A stretch of DNA of 64,000 nt, from the NCBI GenBank assembly GCA_944320465.1, contig CALUHO010000002.1:62001-126000 (forward strand). Reading direction: 5' to 3'. The stretch comes from an uncultured Bacteroidales bacterium. GTDB taxonomy: Bacteria; Bacteroidota; Bacteroidia; Bacteroidales; P3. The notes beneath the pieces were generated by a model, which saw nothing but the letters and a program-made list of their open reading frames with translations, had not been told where the DNA came from and ran no database searches. Positions 8,383 through 17,351 of the stretch are shown here, piece after piece. How positions within the stretch are numbered: the first letter of the stretch is position 1; every line of letters starts with the position of its first letter. Made by a program: the position numbers and the translations under genes.

Positions 8383-8964
8383 TCAGCGGTCGAAACGGAA
8401 ATAAAAATAATCCCCCCTGGGTCCTCGGTCTGTCTGCAACAGCAGGTAGTCCTTATGCGCCATCACCGTCCGGTTCTGGATTGAAGCATAAACCGAATCG
8501 GTCGGATTTCCCAATGAGTCGCGTGCGGTCACTATCCACTTTGGATTATCGCAAAGAAAAAGCGAATCTGCCAGACTATGGACTTCCGGATCGTACTTGG
8601 CAAGATTGACCGCCTTATACCCCAGAATCGTATCGAAAGAACCATCGCTTTCTATAATAACCGGGTTTCTCGGATTATTCTGGAACTGGAGGGACAACAA
8701 GGCCTCTGCATCCGCGTGATCCGAACTGAAGAGGCTGTAGGACGGATACTGTCCTTGACCTGTCTTGACCAAATGGTATCTTCCCCCACAGAACCCATCC
8801 TGGTTGCTGTCCTGTGCATCGCTTCTTTTCCCCACGTAATTCAGCACATATTCTCCAGAGAGATCGCTTACTTGCAAACCGGATTGACCTTCATGGCTTG
8901 GTTTGCAGGCTATGCAAAAGAAAATCGACATCACGGCAAGCAAAAAAACACGCATAACTTTCAT
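8383..8964 (-). CDS. Putative lipoprotein of unknown function
   Basis: 193 aa from the ATG at 8964, chosen because it starts a lipoprotein signal peptide (MKVMRVFLLAVMSIFFCIAC|KPS); an upstream ATG at 9003 only adds a charged leader. The mature protein has a beta-rich look with DLSGEYVLNYVGKRSD, a Cys pair (GFCGGRY, LFLCDN) and ends in GDYFYFRFDR. The cleavage region resembles that of the broken lipoprotein at 3435-3864 (both ACKPS), but the rest does not align by eye. No family recognised. Confidence 0.75.
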   Translation of the reverse strand: MKVMRVFLLAVMSIFFCIACKPSHEGQSGLQVSDLSGEYVLNYVGKRSDAQDSNQDGFCGGRYHLVKTGQGQYPSYSLFSSDHADAEALLSLQFQNNPRNPVIIESDGSFDTILGYKAVNLAKYDPEVHSLADSLFLCDNPKWIVTARDSLGNPTDSVYASIQNRTVMAHKDYLLLQTDRGPRGDYFYFRFDR

Positions 8965-9344
8965 CTTTTTTTTATCCCACACAGAACGAACCGGCAGCCT
9001 CATCGGTGCCCGTCCGCCATGAAACGCGCGAAATTAGAAAAAAAACGCGGCTTTGACGGATCTTTCCTTACCGAAAGCGATGAAAAAAGGCAGGAAAAAG
9101 CGGAAAAAACCTCCTTCCGTTCCAGAGAATCAATCCTATGAGATACCCCCTTCGCTTTATCTCATGTTAAAAATCTGAAAATTTAAAGTTTTTTATGTTA
9201 ATCCGCTGGCTTTTCAGACCAGAAGCCAGGTACTTTGCATCAAAAAGAATCGGATTCAGCCAATACAGGCATTCACTCATGTCAAATCCAAATCGGTCAT
9301 CTGGCTTTGAATCAAGCGGCGATGCCTAAAATGAAAAACACCCT
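8965..9344. other. Intergenic region with a solo family B end relic
   Basis: 380 bp between divergent genes. Around 9286-9317 the bases TCCAAATCGGTCAT followed by CTGGCTTTG resemble the left end of family B (CCCAAATCGGTCATTAGACTTTG), but no second end is found, so it is at most a remnant. The rest is A+T-rich with no recognisable promoter box at good spacing. Confidence 0.4.
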
Positions 9345-10781
9345 ATGAAAGCATTGTACCTGCTCTGCTTGGCCCTCTGGCCTTTCACCTTAGAGCAAGC
9401 CGCCTTTGCCTATGGACGGATACTGGAACGCCGCCCTGCCGTGCAGTTTCGGAACTTAAAGCAAGCCGCCTTTTCCCTTGGACGGATTCCTGCTCTTGCC
9501 GCCTGCAACGCATCCGGAATCCAACTGCTCCCGCATGATTCCAAGCTGGACACCTCCGGATTTTCCCCTGTAACGGACAATGAAACCGCAAGCCCCTTTC
9601 CAGAGAACCGTTTAGCCGTTGACACATCCTCGAATCCGGGAAGCTGTACCGTGCCAGACAGCATCTCTTTCCGCATTGCCTTTTACAATATGGAGAATTT
9701 CTTTGACTGCTGGCACGATTCATCCAAGAACGACCATGATTTCACGCCTGCCGGCATCAAAGGCTGGGGCAATGCCAAGTATGCCAACAAAAGAAACCGG
9801 CTCTTCAAAGTGATTGCCGCGTTGGATGCCGAATGCCCCTTGGCGGCAATAGGCCTGGCCGAGGTGGAAAACGCCCGCGTCCTCAGGGAACTCTGTCGGG
9901 GAACGCCCTTGCGATACAAAAGCTTCGATTTCGTGCATTTCGAAAGCCCGGATCCAAGAGGAATCGATGTGGCATTGCTCTACCGGAAAGGCTTGCTTCA
10001 AGTTGATACCGCCTATCCGATTGCCTTGGTCATCCCGCCCGATAGCGTGGCGCGGACGAGGGACATACTGTATGTCCGGGCTATACTAAGCACGGAAAGC
10101 CTCCAAACAAGGAACCCGCCATCGACAAACCCGCCCGAAGAAGACCGACCGGCCAAACAAGCCTGCACAGCCAAGGAAAGATCTGCCCCCCGGCAAGACG
10201 AAGGCTTTTTCCTTGAAACGAGCCATGCCCGGCTCCGGGAAAATATCCGCTCCGGGAAAATCAGGCTGCACCTTTTCGTCTGCCACTTTCCCTCCAAATA
10301 CGGCGGTGCAATCGAAACCGACCATAAACGGGCTGCCGCCGCCCGCCTCTTGCGGCGGCACATGGACAGCCTGTACAGTAAAGACAGCACCGCTTTCATC
10401 CTGGCCATGGGAGACCTCAACACCACCGCCCATGACAGCGTCCTTGCCCCGCTCCGATCCCCGCCTTACCAGAACCTGATGGCATCCCCGGCCTGGCAAC
10501 CCCGCTTCGCCCGCCACGCCATCGGCAGCCATAAATTCCGCGAAGAATGGAGTACGATAGACCATATCATCCTCAACCGGCACATCCTGCCACGAATCCG
10601 AGGCAGAGGTGCCTTCGTGTTCGCCCGCGATTTCCTTCTCCAAAAAGATGAACGCTACATGGGCATAAAACCCTTCCGCACTTTCTACGGGGCAAAGCAC
10701 TTGGGCGGCTACAGCGACCACCTGCCCGTATATATTGATTTACACTTCCCCCATCGAACAATTCCAAAAGCACAAAAATGA
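9345..10781 (+). CDS. Secreted endonuclease/exonuclease/phosphatase-fold protein
   Basis: 478-aa enzyme of the EEP (DNase I-like) superfamily, likely exported (MKALYLLCLALWPFTLEQAAFA at the start). Catalytic landmarks: FYNMENFFD (about 114), IGLAEVEN (about 168), RGIDVALLYRK (about 205), the His in VCHFPSKYGGA (about 310), MGDLNTTAHD (about 354), STIDHIILN (about 406) and the final GGYSDHLPVYID. Two oddities: residues 18-60 contain a 22-residue repeat (EQAAFAYGRI / KQAAFSLGRI), and a polar insert at about 250-295 interrupts the domain. Substrate (nucleic acid or phosphoester) cannot be told. It stands alone on the plus strand. Confidence 0.88.
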   Translation: MKALYLLCLALWPFTLEQAAFAYGRILERRPAVQFRNLKQAAFSLGRIPALAACNASGIQLLPHDSKLDTSGFSPVTDNETASPFPENRLAVDTSSNPGSCTVPDSISFRIAFYNMENFFDCWHDSSKNDHDFTPAGIKGWGNAKYANKRNRLFKVIAALDAECPLAAIGLAEVENARVLRELCRGTPLRYKSFDFVHFESPDPRGIDVALLYRKGLLQVDTAYPIALVIPPDSVARTRDILYVRAILSTESLQTRNPPSTNPPEEDRPAKQACTAKERSAPRQDEGFFLETSHARLRENIRSGKIRLHLFVCHFPSKYGGAIETDHKRAAAARLLRRHMDSLYSKDSTAFILAMGDLNTTAHDSVLAPLRSPPYQNLMASPAWQPRFARHAIGSHKFREEWSTIDHIILNRHILPRIRGRGAFVFARDFLLQKDERYMGIKPFRTFYGAKHLGGYSDHLPVYIDLHFPHRTIPKAQK

Positions 10782-10854
10782 ACCGGCCATGACTCCCGAC
10801 TTGAAATCCAACACAACTTTGCATCCCCCTCCGAGCCAAAAAGCGTCTTGCCAT

Positions 10855-10902
10855 TACGAGAAAGAGCCGCCCTGCTAACGCAAAGCGGCCCTTTCGCATA
10901 AG
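10855..10902 (-). terminator. Possible terminator hairpin after glyA
   Basis: GAAAGAGCCGC and GCGGCCCTTTC pair with a single mismatch around a loop of about 14 nt. It lies about 110 bp beyond the glyA stop but has only a weak T-rich tail. It could also act for the plus-strand endonuclease gene. Confidence 0.3.
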
Positions 10903-11010
10903 GCCCGTTCCATAAATCAAGATTGATGCCCACCGTTCAAGGCAGGCCTGGCTCGCCCGAGGGAAAACCGTGTAGGCCCACTTGCAGAACCCGCCACTTA
11001 AAATTTCCGA

Positions 11011-12291
11011 TTACCAAGCGAAGAGAGGACGGTTGCTCATCATCTCGTTCACCGTCTTCCTTACCTTCTCGATAACGGCTTCGTTGTTCACATCGCAGAG
11101 AACCTGGTCGATCAAGTCAACCACAACCTTCATGTCGTCTTCCTTCAAGCCACGGGTGGTAACAGCAGGAGCCCCTACGCGGATACCGCTGGTGGAGAAC
11201 GCCGAACGGCTGTCGAACGGAACCATGTTCTTGTTGATCGTTATGTCGGCGCGAACCAAGGTATTTTCAGCCACCTTACCGGTCAATTCGGGGAACTTAG
11301 GACGCAAGTCAATCAGCATCAGGTGGTTGTCAGTACCTCCGCTGATTACCTTGTAGCCACGGTTCATGAATTCCTGACTCATCACAGCGGCATTCTTCTT
11401 CACCTGCTGGATGTAACGCTTGTAATCGTCGGTCAAGCATTCGCCGAAAGCCACGGCCTTGGCGGCGATGACATGCTCCAGAGGACCGCCCTGAACACCG
11501 GGGAACACGGCCGAATCCAGTACCTGGGACATCATCTTGGTCACTCCCTTGGGCGTCTTCAAGCCCCAGGGGTTTTCAAAGTCCTTGCCCATCATGATGA
11601 TACCGCCGCGAGGCCCGCGCAAGGTCTTGTGCGTCGTACTGGTCACGATATGGCAGTATTCCAGAGGATTGTTCAGCAGGCCGCAGGCAATCAGACCTGC
11701 CGGGTGCGCGATGTCGGCCATCAGGATAGCCCCGATCTTGTCGGCGATTTCACGCATGCGCTTCCAATCCCAGTCGCGGGAATAAGCCGAAGCACCGCCC
11801 ACAATCAACTTGGGACGTTCTTCCAAAGCCGTCTTTTCCATCTGGTCGTAGTCGATGGTACCGGTTTCCTCGCTCACGCGGTAAGCCACTTGATGATAGG
11901 TCATGCCCGAGAAGTTCACGGGCGAACCGTGGGAAAGGTGGCCGCCGTGAGCCAGATCCAAGCCCATAAAAGTATCACCGGGCTTCAAGCAAGCGATGAA
12001 CACCGCCATATTGGCCTGGGCACCGGAATGCGGCTGCACATTGGCGTATTCAGCCCCGAAAAGCTTCTTCAGACGGTCGATAGCCAGCTGCTCGCTCTGG
12101 TCAACAATCTGGCAACCGCCGTAGTAACGGTGTCCGGGATAACCTTCGGCGTATTTGTTGGTCATTACCGAACCCATGGCTTCCATCACTTGATCCGATA
12201 CGAAGTTTTCGGATGCAATCAGTTCCAGACCCGATGTCTGACGTTTCCGTTCCTGCTGGATCAGGTCGAAAATCTGCGTGTCTCTTTGCAT
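11011..12291 (-). CDS. glyA: Serine hydroxymethyltransferase
   Basis: PLP enzyme of 426 aa that converts serine and tetrahydrofolate into glycine and methylene-tetrahydrofolate; cytosolic. Signatures in order: [22 protein letters not shown] (about 18-38), [16 protein letters not shown] (about 45-60), [26 protein letters not shown], and the PLP-lysine motif [15 protein letters not shown] (about 223-237). The C-terminal part has [12 protein letters not shown]. Length is normal. It is preceded by a candidate promoter at 12448; the exported paralog upstream ends at 12511, so glyA probably has its own transcript. Confidence 0.98.
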   Translation of the reverse strand: MQRDTQIFDLIQQERKRQTSGLELIASENFVSDQVMEAMGSVMTNKYAEGYPGHRYYGGCQIVDQSEQLAIDRLKKLFGAEYANVQPHSGAQANMAVFIACLKPGDTFMGLDLAHGGHLSHGSPVNFSGMTYHQVAYRVSEETGTIDYDQMEKTALEERPKLIVGGASAYSRDWDWKRMREIADKIGAILMADIAHPAGLIACGLLNNPLEYCHIVTSTTHKTLRGPRGGIIMMGKDFENPWGLKTPKGVTKMMSQVLDSAVFPGVQGGPLEHVIAAKAVAFGECLTDDYKRYIQQVKKNAAVMSQEFMNRGYKVISGGTDNHLMLIDLRPKFPELTGKVAENTLVRADITINKNMVPFDSRSAFSTSGIRVGAPAVTTRGLKEDDMKVVVDLIDQVLCDVNNEAVIEKVRKTVNEMMSNRPLFAW

Positions 12292-12447
12292 ATTATTTCT
12301 CTTTTAGGATTTTCAATTGCTTTGCGGAACCTATGCCTGACGGAAAACCTTCTCCCCGTTCCCAGCTATAGAATACGCCTTGGCGGCTGGCCCGAAACCC
12401 GATCCGCCCCTCCGACCACCACTCACCCCGCCCCACCTCCAAACTTG

Positions 12448-12455
12448 CAAAATTA
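12448..12455 (-). promoter_or_regulatory. Putative -7 promoter box for glyA
   Basis: Minus strand TAATTTTG fits TAnnTTTG. A TTTG is complementary to 12479-12482, 23 bp upstream, a little far. The leader to the glyA ATG would be about 150 nt. Confidence 0.4.
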
Positions 12456-12510
12456 CATTTTTTCTTGAAACAGCATTGCAAAAGCACAGGGCAAAAAGAA
12501 CGGTAAGACA

Positions 12511-13578
12511 TCACTCCAAAGGAACTCTGTCCTTGCAGCCCGGTTGGCCGGAATACGGAAAAGAGAGCACGACACACCGCCCGTTGTAAAACCACTCCTC
12601 CCAGAACTTTTGTGATTTTTCCCTGTCACCGATGAGGAAACGCCCTTCCACAATCCGTTCTCTTTGTGAAGGACGGATGGAACGCCATCGCTCTAAGCCG
12701 TTGAAATGCTTGGCAAAGGATGGATACACCTTGTCCAAAGTCTCCTGCCACGGAATCAGACGGATACTGTCTTCCCCTATTATTTCAAAGCCGCTGTACA
12801 CCATCGTATCTTTCACATACAGCCTCCCTGCTTTCATTTCCAAGACCGTCGGCTCCGTATAGCTCCTCCACCGCCGCCTGCTTTTCCTGTTTTTGGGTCG
12901 TTCGGGGCAAAGCAATTCCGCAGTATCTCCGCCAAAAGGCATATTGCTCCGGCTCTCCCAATCCTCGCGCGTCAGCACCGCTGCAACAGAATCTCCTTGG
13001 CAAATCCTCATGGTATCCCCCACTTGCGCGTATTTATCCCATTGCCAGTCTTCCGGATTCATGTACCGAACCGAATCGCCATAGTACAAAAAAGAAAGCT
13101 CCATCGTGAAGTCCGGCTTCAACCAAGCTATCAAGAAGGAATGCCTGTCAACGGTCTTCTCCCTCAGGGAGTCCAGCAACGGCTGTTTTTCCATGCAGGG
13201 GAAACAGCCTCTCTCGTAATGCTGAATCACAGTTCTATGTTCATTCCTCCGGCACAGCACTTCGTTCACGTCCAGGTGCGCAGCCCCCGATTCTTCTTTG
13301 CCTCCAATAAAAGCATACACATGATAATCAGGACAGTATGTTTTTACCACTCTTCGTTCGTAATACCTATCTCGAAAATCGTACTTCATATGCCAATCCA
13401 AACTATCGAACACGAAATCCGGCCAGCCAAAAGAGTCCGGGGCAACACCCGTCACGCCAGCCTGCTCCCACATCTCCCGGCGCAAGACATTCGTCAAACC
13501 ATAAAGCTTCTCCAAAAGACACTGTCCCGAAGCAAACAGGGGAACGATAAGCAGCCCAATAAACAATATAATCTTCAT
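12511..13578 (-). CDS. Exported RHS-island protein, paralog C (candidate immunity protein)
   Basis: 355 aa with a Sec signal peptide (MKIILFIGLLIVPLFASG|Q). It belongs to the same unnamed family as the genes at 13649 and 16418. The middle is nearly the same as paralog B: AWLKPDFT, SFLYYGDS, YMNPEDW, AQVGDTMRI, AVLTREDWESRSN, PFGGDT. The C-terminal third is more diverged but keeps YVKDTMVY, YPSFAKHFNGL and FNGLERWRSI. N-terminal Cys residues (RGCFPCMEK) are not shared. No toxin tail is directly upstream of it; it follows paralog B after 70 bp, so it may be a leftover partner of a lost tail. Function is not recognised; immunity is inferred from context. Confidence 0.75.
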   Translation of the reverse strand: MKIILFIGLLIVPLFASGQCLLEKLYGLTNVLRREMWEQAGVTGVAPDSFGWPDFVFDSLDWHMKYDFRDRYYERRVVKTYCPDYHVYAFIGGKEESGAAHLDVNEVLCRRNEHRTVIQHYERGCFPCMEKQPLLDSLREKTVDRHSFLIAWLKPDFTMELSFLYYGDSVRYMNPEDWQWDKYAQVGDTMRICQGDSVAAVLTREDWESRSNMPFGGDTAELLCPERPKNRKSRRRWRSYTEPTVLEMKAGRLYVKDTMVYSGFEIIGEDSIRLIPWQETLDKVYPSFAKHFNGLERWRSIRPSQRERIVEGRFLIGDREKSQKFWEEWFYNGRCVVLSFPYSGQPGCKDRVPLE

Positions 13579-13648
13579 CCTGATGTCCTTTCAATCATCA
13601 CAAAAAACACCTACACGTGGAACAGAGCGATATCCGGTTGTAAAAAAA

Positions 13649-14800
13649 TCATCGTAGCATTGGAAAATTAAACAATATAAAACGCCCATTATAACCGTAA
13701 AAAATTTCTTTAAATTTTTTCATATCCCTACGAGAAACATCAGCCGGTGGATTCAGGTGAGAATCTACCCATTTCAAAACGCGATGCCGGTGTCCTACAG
13801 GGATAGAACGCCAACTCCCCAATCCATTGAAATATTCGGCAAAAGAAGGAGTCACGGCATCTAATCTGTCCTGTAATGGAATAGGGCGGACACCACTGCT
13901 GTCAAGCATATAGCCGCAATAAATCATGGTGTCTTTAACGTATAATTTTCTATCAATACAGTTTAACTTTATCACCGTTGGCTCTGTGTAACAAACAAAT
14001 TTCCATCTCCACCTCTTTTTCTTTGAAGAATATTTGCCATTTTCTTTTGGACAGAGCAATGCTGTCGTATCTCCGCCAAAAGGCAGATTGCTCCGGCTCT
14101 CCCAATCCTCCCGCGTCAGCACCGCTACAATGGAATCATCTTGCCAGATTCTCAAGGTATCTCCCACCTGCGCAAATCTGTCCCATCGCCATTCTTCGGG
14201 ATTCATATATTTGGTGGAATCGCCATAGTACAAGAATGATACGTTCAGGGTAAAGTCCGGTTTCAGCCAAGCAATGAAACAATCTTCTTCGTCCAAAAAA
14301 CAACGGAAAGCATTCATATTGAAATTTCCCTGACCAGAAAGCTTTCTCATTACCCTCATGGTATCCACAATCTGCTGTTTGTCCAATTCATCAAAATATG
14401 CACGGAGACTCCGGTTGTAAACCATGTAAGTAGTATGAGGCATATACTCCCTACATGTCACCATCTCATACTCGTTCCAACGGCACAGCATTTGCTTGGA
14501 ATCGATTCGTGTTCCATAAGTCATCGTACTACCCTTGCCGATAAACGCATAAACGGCCAAATGAGGACCATGCGTCCTGTACAAGTCCTTGCTTGCTTCA
14601 AAGGACGGCATTATTCTCTCTTTGCTATCCGGCCACCCCGTCAAGGAATCGAGACGAGAGACAGGAACGCCTGTCTGCATCCAGGCTTCCATACGCAAGG
14701 AATCTACCAAGGCATAAAGCTTCTCCAGAAGACATTGCCCAGAAGCAGACAGTGGGAAACAGATGAAACACATACTCAATATAATTTTTAACTTATTCAT
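13649..14800 (-). CDS. Exported RHS-island protein, paralog B (candidate immunity protein)
   Basis: 383 aa, signal peptide MNKLKIILSMCFICFPLSAS then GQCLLEKLY. Its ATG overlaps by 8 nt with the last codons of the orphan toxin tail (ends 14793), which points to translational coupling. Shared family core with paralog C (about 200-270) and the family C-terminus PSFAEYFNGLGSWRSIPVGHRHRV. The N-terminal 180 residues differ more, including an extra stretch around YNRSLRAYFDELDK. Base composition is visibly more A+T-rich than glyA. Immunity function is inferred from the coupled position and exported nature; no characterised homologue is known to me. Confidence 0.78.
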   Translation of the reverse strand: MNKLKIILSMCFICFPLSASGQCLLEKLYALVDSLRMEAWMQTGVPVSRLDSLTGWPDSKERIMPSFEASKDLYRTHGPHLAVYAFIGKGSTMTYGTRIDSKQMLCRWNEYEMVTCREYMPHTTYMVYNRSLRAYFDELDKQQIVDTMRVMRKLSGQGNFNMNAFRCFLDEEDCFIAWLKPDFTLNVSFLYYGDSTKYMNPEEWRWDRFAQVGDTLRIWQDDSIVAVLTREDWESRSNLPFGGDTTALLCPKENGKYSSKKKRWRWKFVCYTEPTVIKLNCIDRKLYVKDTMIYCGYMLDSSGVRPIPLQDRLDAVTPSFAEYFNGLGSWRSIPVGHRHRVLKWVDSHLNPPADVSRRDMKKFKEIFYGYNGRFILFNFPMLR

Positions 14801-15254
14801 TGATTAGAAAATAAATAGAACGTAACTGAGCATCGATATCTGGACGGAAAAAATCATTGACAAAACGACCGAGATTAGAATCCCAAAGATGCATTTTGAC
14901 ATAAATACGTGTTTTCCCAAAGATGTTGGTTCTGCTTATTATCTTCATTCCAAGTAAATTTCTAAAATGACCATCATTAATCGCCGTATGCTCTACTGCC
15001 CGCCCATATTGATTTAACATATTTCCAATTTCATGAAGTCCTCTTGGATTGAGCGTTTGAAAAACAAAATCGCCTTCATCTTTCAAATCAAAGTATGTCA
15101 TCACTTTATCTATTGAATTTCTAGGATTTGCTTTCCCTAAAGCGATATCGTTTTCGAGCCTATCAAAGTGGACATTGAAATTCGGATCCTTAATCTTTGC
15201 ATCATTAGCAACAGTATAATACGAACAAAACGACTCAACATCAGGAGTTTTAAA

Positions 15255-15447
15255 CCCAAATCGGTCATTAGGCTTCGGGCAGATTGCTCGCTTATGTCAT
15301 GCAGCATGCTTCTCGCCTAGCCGAAGGCGTAGCGGGCTACGTCGAGGCGTAGCGGGAAACAGGATGCGGACAGAAGCGGGCAAGATGCCCGAATGCCTCA
15401 TTTCCCCAATCGGAAACGGACTCGGCGTGTCTAATGACCGATTTGGG
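15255..15447 (+). mobile_element. MITE family B copy 2, inside the orphan toxin tail
   Basis: 193 bp with ends CCCAAATCGGTCATTAGG and TCTAATGACCGATTTGGG and 5-bp duplications TTAAA (15250-15254, 15448-15452). The interior matches copies 1 and 3. It inserted between the FNADDFF and TPDVES codons and introduces a stop in the orphan RHS frame. Confidence 0.88.
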
Positions 15448-15513
15448 TTAAAAAAATCATCAGCATTGAAACCCGAAAGTTGCCCATATTCATACGGAAT
15501 AACTTTTGCCCCG

Positions 15514-16354
15514 TCCCACCAGCTGAGGCCGAGGGATTTGGCCTTGAGGACACCTTGAATGCTTCCGGAAATAAAACCGCTGAAAAAGCCCATGAGGATA
15601 TCTGTAGTCACGTTCTTCCCCATGTTCCTGCCAAATGGAGAGCCTGCCACAAGATTGTTCAGCCCCGTCTGCAAAGGGGATGTAAGCGCAGCTATCCCTG
15701 CTCCGCTCAGCCCTCCAATCAGCCCGCCCCAGATAAAACCAGCCTTGTCTGCCAATCCGGCTATGCCGTACCCGGTCATGCTGCTTATGCCTGAAATCAA
15801 GAAGCCTATGCCGAAGTTGGCAAAATCCTGCCAAACATAGGTAGTGGATTTGGCATGGACGGCCACGTTCACAACGCCCCCGATCACGGCAGCAAAGGCA
15901 ACCACACCCCATGCAATGAAGCCTTCTACAGCAGTCCCGGAGGGATCCATGTAGTTGAAAGGATTGTTGAGGGCGTAGGCATAGCGGTTCAGGTTCTGGG
16001 TGTTGTCAGGCTGCTGCACGAAAGGGTCGGGGCTGAGGAAACGCCCCAGGATTGGATCGTACAACCGGGCATTGAGGTTGATCAGGTCGAAATCGTCCAG
16101 ATGCTCCTGCCCGCAGAAGCCCCGCTCTATGGAAACGATATCGGGGTAAGACTTGGCCGAGGGGAAAACCGGCCCGTCCGGGTTCAAGGGTTGGTGCGTA
16201 TAAGGATTGCGCCGCCGTCCCCAAGGGTCGAACTCGAAGCGTTCGGCCACCTTGCCATCCTCAGTCACCAAGGCCCGGATGCTGCCCAAGTAATCGGTGG
16301 CCGCATAGTACAGCTCCGTGCTTCCCGATGGACTCTTGACGGCCACAGCCAGCA
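15514..16354 (-). repeat. 841-bp near-identical duplication of the RHS core (copy in orphan)
   Basis: By eye this block matches 17893-18733 base for base except one position (A at 15573, G at 17952), which is synonymous. It covers the RHS core end and hydrophobic pre-toxin segment. The sharp edges coincide with the variable tail on one side and a new start codon region on the other. This indicates recent duplication or gene conversion. Confidence 0.88.
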
Positions 16355-16417
16355 TAGAAACCAACAATACCATCTGCAAATATAGCTACACTTGTTTGTT
16401 TTTCCCAAAAAACAAAC

Positions 16418-17347
16418 CTACGGAATGACATCTTGAAAAAGGAATGTATCTCTTCGAGAAGGAAATGCCATCATGAAATAGAGTCCTTCGTACAAATACT
16501 CGTGAAGCTCTTTTCGTGAATAATCAGAATATAATTTATCTTGTTTCATATTTAAACATTCAACAATCCTATGCCGGTATCGTCTAGGGATACAATTGCC
16601 ATTATTCAAAGCATTGAAATATCGAGCAAAAGAAGGGTAAACGTATAAACTATCCAAATAAGATTGAATTCCGAGCAACAATAAACTTCCTGTTGAGTCC
16701 AACGAAACCCCTGTATAAATCCTGCCGTCCTTAAGCAGCCATTCTCCATCTGTAACAGAACCAATACATGCCAAAGCCCGTTCCCTCTCCCCATTACGCT
16801 CTACCTGCAATAGAGACATATCTTTAATCCATCTCCATTCTATCGGATCACCCAAAGAATCCAAATTGCAATAGTATAACCAGTATGGATACAAAATAGC
16901 ATCCGGCTGTAAATACCCCCTAAGGAAATAACGAATTTTATGATGAATCCCCAAATTGTGAATATCCTTTGAGCGTGATTTCAAATACCATACTAACGAA
17001 TCCTTTGCTTGTCTTGCTCCTATGGCTATTTTAAAAAATTCCCATCCTAAAATCGTGCCAATATACGTATCTTCCCAAAACTGCATCTTCTGCTCCAACA
17101 ATGAAGCACAAGTATCCGACAACAAAGAATCTGCAAAGAAATAAACTCTTACCGTTGGAACATATTGATCCGATGTCACACCTCTAGGTCGATAATATCG
17201 GCAATATTTTCCATACTCCTTGTTCACGAACGTCCTACCAAAGCATGAATTTATTTCTTGCTGCTTTTCTGCCAATATAGCCCCAATATTTTGTCCCGAC
17301 ACAACTTGCGCCAAAAACGCCAATATAATCAACATTCCTCTTTGCAT
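16418..17347 (-). CDS. Exported RHS-island protein, paralog A (candidate cognate immunity protein)
   Basis: 309 aa from the ATG at 17347, only 4 nt after the stop of the big RHS gene; an upstream in-frame start at 17398 overlaps the RHS gene and spoils the signal peptide MQRGMLIILAFLAQVVSG|Q. It is a diverged member of the same family as paralogs B and C: GYLQPDAILYPYWLYY, PIEWRWIKD, GRIYTGVSLDSTG, YPSFARYFNAL and CIPRRYRHRIVE align to their counterparts. It is strongly A+T-rich relative to the RHS core. Tight coupling right after the toxin tail is the layout expected for an immunity gene. Export would place it in the periplasm or on the cell surface. Confidence 0.78.
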   Translation of the reverse strand: MQRGMLIILAFLAQVVSGQNIGAILAEKQQEINSCFGRTFVNKEYGKYCRYYRPRGVTSDQYVPTVRVYFFADSLLSDTCASLLEQKMQFWEDTYIGTILGWEFFKIAIGARQAKDSLVWYLKSRSKDIHNLGIHHKIRYFLRGYLQPDAILYPYWLYYCNLDSLGDPIEWRWIKDMSLLQVERNGERERALACIGSVTDGEWLLKDGRIYTGVSLDSTGSLLLLGIQSYLDSLYVYPSFARYFNALNNGNCIPRRYRHRIVECLNMKQDKLYSDYSRKELHEYLYEGLYFMMAFPSRRDTFLFQDVIP

Positions 17348-17351
17348 TGTT

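Larger units (their letters stand above)
14793..16379 (-). pseudogene. Orphan RHS core plus C-terminal toxin tail, interrupted by a MITE
   Basis: Starting at ATG 16379, a short hydrophobic leader (MQMVLLVSM) joins an exact-looking copy of the parent RHS core (YLGSIRALV...YALNNPFNYMDPSG) and the hydrophobic pre-toxin region up to SWWDG. A new tail then begins (AKVIPYEYGQLSGFNADDFF). The frame runs into the family B element and stops at 15297. Removing the 193-bp element plus one 5-bp duplication (198 bp) restores an uninterrupted 462-aa frame continuing KTPDVESFCSYYTV and ending FLINE at 14793. The tail aligns with the tail of the full RHS gene: LHEIGNMLNQYG/DLKGFMDNLKQPG, GHFRNLL/NHVRNVL, WDSNLGRFV/WDSSLGRIV. 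A GTG at 15104 could still start a 103-aa tail fragment, lacking the Cys. Confidence 0.82.

Noticed and set aside
14793..15104. 103-aa stand-alone gene from GTG 15104
   Set aside because: Better explained as the 3' part of the MITE-broken orphan toxin tail, since the upstream in-frame codons continue without a stop to the insertion point.
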